A program made the translations under genes and the position numbers. Of a DNA stretch of 64,000 bases, positions 57,659-64,000 are shown piece by piece. Each line of letters begins with the position of its first letter. Positions within the stretch are counted from its first letter, which is position 1. The stretch comes from Pseudomonas sp. DTU12.3 (GTDB taxonomy: Bacteria; Pseudomonadota; Gammaproteobacteria; Pseudomonadales; Pseudomonadaceae), in assembly GCF_004124275.1 (NCBI RefSeq), contig NZ_CP027218.1:794001-858000 (forward strand), in the 5' to 3' direction. The notes below the pieces were generated by a model. It made no database searches. It was not told the DNA's origin and saw only the letters and a list, made by a program, of their open reading frames with translations.

Positions 57659-59568
57659 ACGAAGTGCTGAACGCTGCCGCGCGCATCGAACTGCTCAGCC
57701 CACGGCTGGCGAACCAGATCGCCGCCGGTGAGGTGGTCGAACGCCCGGCCTCGGTGATCAAGGAGTTGCTGGAAAACAGCCTCGACTCCGGTGCCAAGCG
57801 TATCGATGTCGACGTTGAGCAGGGCGGCGTCAAGCTGCTGCGCGTACGCGACGATGGCAGCGGTATTTCCGCCGATGACCTGCCGCTGGCGCTGGCCCGT
57901 CACGCCACCAGCAAGATCCGCAACCTCGAAGATCTTGAGCAGGTGATGAGCCTCGGTTTTCGCGGTGAGGCACTGGCGTCGATCAGTTCTGTGGCGCGCC
58001 TGACCCTGACCTCGCGCACCCGCGATGCCGATCAGGCCTGGCAAGTTGAAACCGAAGGCCGCGACATGGCACCTCGGGTACAACCGGCGGCGCACCCGGT
58101 CGGCACCTCGGTGGAAGTTCGCGACCTGTTCTTCAACACCCCGGCGCGGCGCAAATTCCTCAAGACCGAAAAAACCGAATTCGATCACCTGCAAGAAGTG
58201 ATCAAACGTCTGGCGCTGGCGCGTTTCGACGTCGCGTTCCATCTGCGCCACAACGGCAAAACCATCCTCAGCCTGCACGAGGCCCACGATGATGCGGCCC
58301 GCGCCCGGCGTGTGGCGGCGATTTGCGGTTCGGGTTTCCTCGAGCAGGCGTTGCCGATCGAGATCGAGCGCAACGGTTTGCACCTGTGGGGCTGGGTCGG
58401 TTTGCCGACCTTCAACCGCAGCCAGGCGGATTTGCAGTATTTCTTCGTGAATGGCCGGGCGGTGCGCGACAAACTGGTCGCTCACGCCGTGCGTCAGGCC
58501 TATCGCGACGTGCTGTTCAACGGTCGTCATCCGACCTTTGCGCTGTTTTTTGAAGTGGATCCGGCAGCCGTCGACGTCAACGTGCATCCGACCAAACACG
58601 AAGTGCGCTTCCGTGACGGGCGCATGGTGCATGACTTCCTTTACGGCACGCTGCACCGCGCATTGGGCGATGTGCGTCCGGAAGATCAGTTGGCCGGCTC
58701 GGTGACCACTGCCATCGTCCGCCCGACCGGCCTTGATGCCGGTGAATTCGGTCCGCAAGGTGAAATGCGTCTGGCGGCCAACGCTTTGCTGGAACAGCCG
58801 CAGGCGCAACCGGCGTTCAATACCACGTCCGGCGCCAGTGCCGGTGGCGCTTATCAGTATCAATACACACCGCGTCCGCAATCGGCGATGCCGCCGGCTG
58901 CCGAGGCTCAGGCTGCGTATCGCGAGTTTTTCGCACCGCTGCCTGAGGCCAATGCCAATGCGCTGCCGGCCGGGCAGGAAGACATTCCCCCGCTCGGTTA
59001 CGCACTGGCGCAGCTCAAGGGCATCTACATTCTGTCCGAGAATGCCCAAGGCCTGGTGCTGGTGGACATGCATGCCGCCCACGAGCGGATCATGTACGAA
59101 CGCCTGAAAATCGCCATGGCCAGCGAAGGCTTGAGCGGCCAGCCGTTGCTGGTGCCGGAGTCGCTGGCGGTCAGTCAGCGCGAAGCCGATTGTGCTGAAG
59201 AGCACGCGGCATGGTTCCAGCGCCTGGGCTTCGAATTGCAGCGTCTGGGTCCGGAGACCTTGGCGATCCGTCAGATTCCGGCCTTGTTGAAGCAGGCTGA
59301 AGCCAACCGTCTGGTCGGCGACGTGCTGTCGGACCTGATGGAATACGGCACCAGCGACCGCATTCAAGCGCACCTCAACGAATTGCTCGGCACCATGGCC
59401 TGCCACGGCGCGATCCGCGCCAACCGGCGCTTGGCCCTGCCGGAAATGAACGGCCTGCTGCGTGACATGGAAAACACCGAGCGCAGCGGTCAATGCAACC
59501 ATGGCCGACCGACCTGGACCCAACTGGGCCTGGACGATCTCGACAAACTGTTCCTGCGCGGTCGTTGA
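57655..59568 (+). CDS. mutL: DNA mismatch repair protein MutL
   Basis: This 637-residue protein has the GHKL ATPase at the N-terminus ([32 protein letters not shown]) and a C-terminal dimerisation domain. The nicking-endonuclease motif [12 protein letters not shown] (DQHAX2EX4E type) is near residue 470, so this MutL should nick DNA itself, as in other bacteria lacking MutH. It is coupled to amiB and miaA (TGATG). Confidence 0.96.
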   Translation: MNEVLNAAARIELLSPRLANQIAAGEVVERPASVIKELLENSLDSGAKRIDVDVEQGGVKLLRVRDDGSGISADDLPLALARHATSKIRNLEDLEQVMSLGFRGEALASISSVARLTLTSRTRDADQAWQVETEGRDMAPRVQPAAHPVGTSVEVRDLFFNTPARRKFLKTEKTEFDHLQEVIKRLALARFDVAFHLRHNGKTILSLHEAHDDAARARRVAAICGSGFLEQALPIEIERNGLHLWGWVGLPTFNRSQADLQYFFVNGRAVRDKLVAHAVRQAYRDVLFNGRHPTFALFFEVDPAAVDVNVHPTKHEVRFRDGRMVHDFLYGTLHRALGDVRPEDQLAGSVTTAIVRPTGLDAGEFGPQGEMRLAANALLEQPQAQPAFNTTSGASAGGAYQYQYTPRPQSAMPPAAEAQAAYREFFAPLPEANANALPAGQEDIPPLGYALAQLKGIYILSENAQGLVLVDMHAAHERIMYERLKIAMASEGLSGQPLLVPESLAVSQREADCAEEHAAWFQRLGFELQRLGPETLAIRQIPALLKQAEANRLVGDVLSDLMEYGTSDRIQAHLNELLGTMACHGAIRANRRLALPEMNGLLRDMENTERSGQCNHGRPTWTQLGLDDLDKLFLRGR

Positions 59569-60539
59569 TGAACCAGCTCCCTCCAGCGATTTTCCTGATG
59601 GGCCCGACCGCTGCGGGCAAGACCGACCTGGCCATCGAACTGACCAAAGTGCTGCCCTGCGAGCTGATCAGTGTCGATTCGGCGCTGGTCTATCGCGGCA
59701 TGGACATCGGCACCGCCAAGCCTTCGAAAGAACTGCTGGCCGAATTTCCGCACCGTCTGATCGATATTCTCGATCCGGCCGAAGCCTATTCGGCTGCGGA
59801 TTTCCGTCGCGATGCCTTGCAGGCCATGGCTGAAATCACCGCGCGCGGAAAAATTCCGCTGCTGGTCGGCGGCACAATGCTCTATTACAAGGCTTTGGTC
59901 GAAGGCCTGGCGGATATGCCAGCGGCCGATCCGGAGATCCGCGCGCAGATCGAAGAAGAAGCTGCACGCCTTGGCTGGCAGGCCTTGCACGATCAATTGG
60001 CGGTCATCGACCCGGTGTCGGCGGCGCGGATTCACCCGAACGATCCGCAACGCTTGAGTCGCGCGCTGGAAGTTTATCGAGTCAGCGGTCAGAGCATGAC
60101 TGCCCTGCGCCAGCAACAATCTGCGCAAAGTACTGAAGCAGCCGCTTCGGGACTGCAACAATTGCCCTATACTGTCGCGAACTTGGCCATTGCTCCGGCA
60201 AATCGGCAGGTACTGCACGAGCGCATTAAACAAAGATTCACAAATATGTTGGAACAGGGATTCATCGACGAGGTCGTAGCCCTGCGTAAAAGAAGTGACC
60301 TGCATTCGGGGTTGCCGTCTATACGTGCGGTAGGCTACCGCCAAGTCTGGGATTACCTGGATGGCACGCTGTCGTTAGCTGAAATGCAGGAACGCGGCAT
60401 CATTGCCACGCGTCAGTTGGCCAAACGCCAGTTCACCTGGCTGCGCAGCTGGGAAGATTTACACTGGCTGGACAGTCTTGATTGCGACAATCTGCCACGC
60501 GCCTTGAAATACCTTGGGACCATCTCCATATTGAGCTGA
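59568..60539 (+). CDS. miaA: tRNA dimethylallyltransferase MiaA
   Basis: This 323-residue enzyme adds the isopentenyl group to A37 of tRNAs. It has the P-loop [30 protein letters not shown] and the GYRQVWDYL segment. I chose ATG 59568, overlapping the mutL stop; an in-frame start at 59493 falls inside mutL. Next to hfq as in most gammaproteobacteria. Confidence 0.96.
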   Translation: MNQLPPAIFLMGPTAAGKTDLAIELTKVLPCELISVDSALVYRGMDIGTAKPSKELLAEFPHRLIDILDPAEAYSAADFRRDALQAMAEITARGKIPLLVGGTMLYYKALVEGLADMPAADPEIRAQIEEEAARLGWQALHDQLAVIDPVSAARIHPNDPQRLSRALEVYRVSGQSMTALRQQQSAQSTEAAASGLQQLPYTVANLAIAPANRQVLHERIKQRFTNMLEQGFIDEVVALRKRSDLHSGLPSIRAVGYRQVWDYLDGTLSLAEMQERGIIATRQLAKRQFTWLRSWEDLHWLDSLDCDNLPRALKYLGTISILS

Positions 60540-60634
60540 GTCCTTGCAATTGCCGTCTATCCTTGGGGGTGTGGCGGCTAAAGCCATCTGAATTACCTAT
60601 TTTTTATTATTGAATCCTTAAAGGAGTGCGGCAC

Positions 60635-60895
60635 ATGTCAAAAGGGCATTCGCTACAAGACCCTTACTTGAATACTTTACGTAAAGAGAAAGTTGGGGTT
60701 TCCATCTACCTGGTCAACGGTATCAAACTGCAAGGCACGATCGAGTCGTTCGACCAATTCGTGATCCTGCTGAAAAACACCGTAAGCCAGATGGTTTACA
60801 AACACGCTATCTCGACAGTAGTGCCAGTGCGTCCAATTCGTCTGCCTAGCGCAACCGAATCCGAAGCGGGTGACGCTGAGCCAGGTAACGCCTGA
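60635..60895 (+). CDS. hfq: RNA chaperone Hfq
   Basis: This 86-residue Sm-like protein forms a ring that pairs small RNAs with mRNAs. The Sm1 core [20 protein letters not shown] and the Sm2 [10 protein letters not shown] are intact. A short tail with acidic residues ends it. I chose ATG 60635 with AAGGAG at 60620-60625 upstream; an in-frame start at 60626 lacks that spacing. The 95-base gap before it probably holds its promoter. Confidence 0.97.
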   Translation: MSKGHSLQDPYLNTLRKEKVGVSIYLVNGIKLQGTIESFDQFVILLKNTVSQMVYKHAISTVVPVRPIRLPSATESEAGDAEPGNA

Positions 60896-60907
60896 TAGGA
60901 GTCTCCT

Positions 60908-62209
60908 TTGTTCTTTGAGCGCCACGGTGGTGGTGAACGGGTCATCCTCGTTCACTTGGATGGACAGGACCCTGAGGCGCGCGAAGATCCGCAGGAGTTT
61001 CAGGAACTGGCTAATTCGGCGGGCGCCGAGACCGTTGCGTTTTTTAACGTGCCGCGTCATCGGCCTACCGCCAAGTTCCTGATTGGCAGCGGCAAGGTCG
61101 AGGAGTTGCGCGACCTGGTCAAAGCCGAAGAAGCCGATCTGGTGATTTTCAATCACATCCTCACGCCCAGTCAGGAACGTAACCTCGAACGTGTTTTCGA
61201 GTGTCGCGTGATCGACCGTACCGGTCTGATTCTCGATATTTTCGCCCAGCGCGCCCGTACCCATGAAGGCAAGCTCCAGGTAGAACTGGCCCAGCTTGAC
61301 CACATGAGCACGCGGCTGGTTCGTGGCTGGACTCACCTTGAGCGTCAGGGTGGTGGTATCGGTATGCGCGGCCCGGGTGAAACCCAGCTCGAAACCGACC
61401 GCCGTTTGCTGCGCGTGCGTCTGCGTCAGATCAAGGGCCGACTGGAGAAAGTGCGCAGCCAGCGCGAGCAATCGCGACGTGGCCGCTCCCGTGCGGATAT
61501 CCCTACCGTGTCTCTGGTGGGCTATACCAACGCCGGTAAATCCACACTCTTCAACAACGTGACGAAGTCCGACGTGTACGCGGCTGACCAGTTGTTCGCC
61601 ACGCTCGACCCGACCCTGCGCCGTCTTGATATTGACGACCTGGGGCCGATTGTCCTGGCCGACACGGTGGGATTCATTCGGCACTTGCCGCACAAGCTGG
61701 TCGAGGCATTTCGGTCTACGCTCGAAGAGTCGAGCAATTCCGACCTGCTGTTGCACGTGATCGATGCGGCCGAACCGGATCGCATGTTGCAGATTGAACA
61801 GGTGATGGTGGTGCTGGGCGAGATTGGCGCCCAGGACTTGCCGATCCTCGAGGTCTATAACAAACTCGATTTGCTTGAAGGCGTTGAGCCACAAATCCAG
61901 CGCGACGAAAACGGCAAGCCCCAGCGGGTCTGGCTGTCGGCGCGTGATGGTTCGGGTCTGGAGCTGCTTGAACAAGCGATTGCCGAGTTACTTGGCAGTG
62001 ATTTATTCATCGGTACCTTGCGCTTGCCGCAACGATTCGCCCGACTGCGTGCGCAGTTCTTCGAACTCGGTGCGGTGCAGAAAGAAGAACACGACGAAGA
62101 AGGCATCAGTTTGCTGGCCGTTCGTTTGCCCCGTGTCGAGTTGAATCGACTGGTAAGCCGCGAAGGATTGCAGCCGATGGAATTCATCGAGCAACACACT
62201 TTGCAATAA
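60908..62209 (+). CDS. hflX: GTPase HflX
   Basis: This 433-residue ribosome-associated GTPase acts on stalled or heat-damaged ribosomes. The HflX N-terminal domain is followed by the glycine-rich GGIGMRGPGETQLETDRR signature and the G-domain with VGYTNAGKSTLFNN (G1), LADTVGFI (G3) and YNKLDLLE (G4). The start is TTG 60908, with TAGGAGTC upstream, 12 bases after hfq, so they share a transcript. Confidence 0.95.
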   Translation: MFFERHGGGERVILVHLDGQDPEAREDPQEFQELANSAGAETVAFFNVPRHRPTAKFLIGSGKVEELRDLVKAEEADLVIFNHILTPSQERNLERVFECRVIDRTGLILDIFAQRARTHEGKLQVELAQLDHMSTRLVRGWTHLERQGGGIGMRGPGETQLETDRRLLRVRLRQIKGRLEKVRSQREQSRRGRSRADIPTVSLVGYTNAGKSTLFNNVTKSDVYAADQLFATLDPTLRRLDIDDLGPIVLADTVGFIRHLPHKLVEAFRSTLEESSNSDLLLHVIDAAEPDRMLQIEQVMVVLGEIGAQDLPILEVYNKLDLLEGVEPQIQRDENGKPQRVWLSARDGSGLELLEQAIAELLGSDLFIGTLRLPQRFARLRAQFFELGAVQKEEHDEEGISLLAVRLPRVELNRLVSREGLQPMEFIEQHTLQ

Positions 62210-62305
62210 AAGCCTGAAAAAGCGGTTGTGCCGTAACGGCAGGCATTCTGTAGCATTGGTCGGCGCGCCGTGGGTGCGTCTTTGCTTTATCAGATGGAGA
62301 GCGCT

Positions 62306-63478
62306 ATGGCTTGGAATGAGCCGGGTGGCAACTCGAATAATCAGGATCCTTGGGGTGGCAAACGCCGCAATAACGGCGACCGCAAGGGGCCACCAGATCT
62401 CGACGAGGCCTTCCGAAAGCTGCAGGAAAGCCTGAACGGGTTGTTCGGTGGTGGTAAGAAACGTGGTGATGACGGCGGTGGTTCGGGCAAGAGCAGTGGC
62501 GGCTTCGGCGGTCTGCTCGGCATCGGCCTCGTCGTGCTGGCGGCCGTCTGGCTGTACAGCGCGGTCTACGTGGTCGACGAGCAGGAGCAAGCCGTGGTGC
62601 TGCGCTTCGGCAAGTACTATGAGACTGTCGGCCCGGGTCTGAACATCTACTTCCCGCCGATCGACAAGAAGTACATGGAAAACGTAACGCGTGAGCGTGC
62701 GTACACCAAGCAGGGCCAGATGCTGACCGAAGACGAGAACATCGTCGAAGTGCCGCTGACCGTGCAGTACAAGATCAGCAACCTGCAGGATTTCGTGCTG
62801 AACGTCGATCAGCCGGAAATCAGCCTGCAGCATGCGACCGACAGCGCCCTGCGCCACGTGGTGGGTTCTACCGCCATGGACCAGGTGCTGACCGAAGGTC
62901 GTGAATTGATGGCCAGCGAAATCAAGGAGCGTCTGCAACGTTTCCTCGATACCTATCGCACCGGTATCACCGTCACTCAGGTCAACGTACAGAGCGCAGC
63001 CGCACCGCGTGAAGTACAGGAAGCCTTCGATGACGTGATCCGCGCCCGTGAAGACGAGCAGCGTTCGCGCAACCAGGCTGAAACCTACGCCAACGGCGTC
63101 GTGCCGGAAGCCCGTGGTCAGGCCCAGCGCATCCTCGAAGATGCCAACGGCTACCGTGACGAAACGGTCTCGCGCGCCAAGGGTGAGGCCGACCGCTTCA
63201 CCAAACTGGTCGCCGAGTATCGCAAGGCACCCGAAGTGACCCGCCAGCGTCTGTACCTCGACACCATGCAGGAAGTCTTCAGCAACACCAGCAAAGTACT
63301 CGTGACCGGCAACAAGAACGGCCAGAGCAACCTGTTGTACTTGCCGTTGGACAAAATGATTCAGAACAATCCAGGTAACAGTGGGCCTGTGACCGGTTCG
63401 GCCGCCGCCGGCAACAACACGGATGTCACGCCGCACGTCACTGACCTGCCGCAGTCGCGCACAAGGGAGACCCGCTGA
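62306..63478 (+). CDS. hflK: FtsH modulator subunit HflK
   Basis: This 390-residue SPFH protein has a Gly-rich cytoplasmic N-terminus, one membrane helix (FGGLLGIGLVVLAAVWLYSAVYVV), and a periplasmic SPFH domain. With HflC it forms a cage that controls FtsH protease. I chose ATG 62306 (MAWNEPGG) with GGAGAGC upstream; in-frame starts at 62270 and 62294 are less likely. The stop overlaps hflC by one base. Confidence 0.95.
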   Translation: MAWNEPGGNSNNQDPWGGKRRNNGDRKGPPDLDEAFRKLQESLNGLFGGGKKRGDDGGGSGKSSGGFGGLLGIGLVVLAAVWLYSAVYVVDEQEQAVVLRFGKYYETVGPGLNIYFPPIDKKYMENVTRERAYTKQGQMLTEDENIVEVPLTVQYKISNLQDFVLNVDQPEISLQHATDSALRHVVGSTAMDQVLTEGRELMASEIKERLQRFLDTYRTGITVTQVNVQSAAAPREVQEAFDDVIRAREDEQRSRNQAETYANGVVPEARGQAQRILEDANGYRDETVSRAKGEADRFTKLVAEYRKAPEVTRQRLYLDTMQEVFSNTSKVLVTGNKNGQSNLLYLPLDKMIQNNPGNSGPVTGSAAAGNNTDVTPHVTDLPQSRTRETR

Positions 63479-64000
63479 TGAGCAATAAATCGCTGATCGC
63501 CCTGATCGTTGGCGTCGTTGTGGTATTGGTCGGCTGGAACTGCTTCTACATCGTCGCTCAGACCGAGCGTGCGGTGCTGCTGCAATTCGGTCGTGTGGTT
63601 CAGGCCGATGTTCAGCCAGGCTTGCATGTGAAAGTGCCTTACGTTAACCAGGTGCGTAAATTCGACGCACGTCTGATGACGCTTGATGCACCGACGCAGC
63701 GCTTCCTGACCCTGGAAAAGAAAGCCGTGATGGTCGATGCCTACGCCAAGTGGCGCGTGAAAGATGCCGAGCGCTTCTACACCGCGACTTCCGGCCTCAA
63801 GCAAATCGCCGACGAGCGTCTGTCCCGTCGTCTGGAATCCGGCCTGCGTGACCAGTTCGGCAAGCGCACCCTGCACGAAGTGGTGTCGGGTGAGCGTGAT
63901 GCGCTGATGGCTGACATCACCGCGTCGCTGAACAAGATGGCGGAAAAAGAGCTGGGTATCGAAGTCGTCGATGTCCGGGTCAAGGCCATTGATCTGCCGA
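63478..64000 (+). CDS. hflC: FtsH modulator subunit HflC, cut by the window edge
   Basis: The first 174 residues of HflC are visible: an N-terminal helix (SLIALIVGVVVVLVGWNCFYIV) and the start of the SPFH domain (TERAVLLQFGRVVQADVQPG). It partners HflK. ATG 63478 shares a base with the hflK stop. The C-terminal half lies beyond 64000. Confidence 0.93.
   Translation, partial: MSNKSLIALIVGVVVVLVGWNCFYIVAQTERAVLLQFGRVVQADVQPGLHVKVPYVNQVRKFDARLMTLDAPTQRFLTLEKKAVMVDAYAKWRVKDAERFYTATSGLKQIADERLSRRLESGLRDQFGKRTLHEVVSGERDALMADITASLNKMAEKELGIEVVDVRVKAIDLP

Noticed and set aside
57550..59523. A 657-residue reverse frame across mutL
   Set aside because: Same reason: mutL on the plus strand has full domain motifs and the reverse frame has none.

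Overview
The window is a stretch of Pseudomonas chromosome, most like the P. fluorescens group. Gene content and order follow the P. aeruginosa region from wapO (about PA5005) down to hflC (about PA4941) almost step by step. Coding sequence is GC-rich, and the gaps carry the paired REP-type repeats common in P. fluorescens genomes. I see no rRNA, tRNA, CRISPR array, transposase or prophage gene. Comparisons with P. aeruginosa gene order are from memory, not from an alignment.

Positions 1-22000 form a lipopolysaccharide (LPS) core and lipid A region. A tightly coupled forward operon (wapO-like carbamoyltransferase, wapH, mig-14, dnpA, ssg, wapR) meets a reverse pair: an OafA-like acyltransferase and an O-antigen ligase fused to a kinase-like domain. 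msbA, a two-gene sulfation module (sulfotransferase plus stand-alone APS kinase) and hldE follow. Next come a Nudix-like orphan, an aldo/keto reductase with an FAD oxidoreductase, an SMR efflux gene with a divergent LysR regulator, and waaA.

Positions 22000-31000 hold a TolC-like outer-membrane protein, a TPP riboswitch controlling thiC, and a CytX-like transporter. A lipoprotein on the opposite strand comes next, then the run nudF, DUF1249, cpdA and yqiA. Positions 31000-37650 hold topoisomerase IV (parE and parC, with two small genes between them) and a lone PqiC-like lipoprotein. Positions 37650-48250 hold an AhpA/Smp-like protein divergent from serB, a PilZ-like protein, psd, rhdA, an HDOD protein and motAB behind a good sigma-28 (FliA) promoter.

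Positions 48514-50368 are the accessory island and the most interesting part. Three reverse-strand genes encode a ThsB-like TIR protein, a caspase-like protease and a second, different TIR protein, inserted between motB and rsgA. The TIR/caspase pairing matches the type IV Thoeris idea, in which a TIR enzyme makes a cyclic ADP-ribose signal that switches on a caspase-like protease. The extra TIR gene makes this locus unusual.

From 50579 to the right edge the core genome resumes: rsgA, orn, a TRIC-family channel, queG, then the conserved run nnr-tsaE-amiB-mutL-miaA-hfq-hflX-hflK-hflC. hflC is cut by the window edge.
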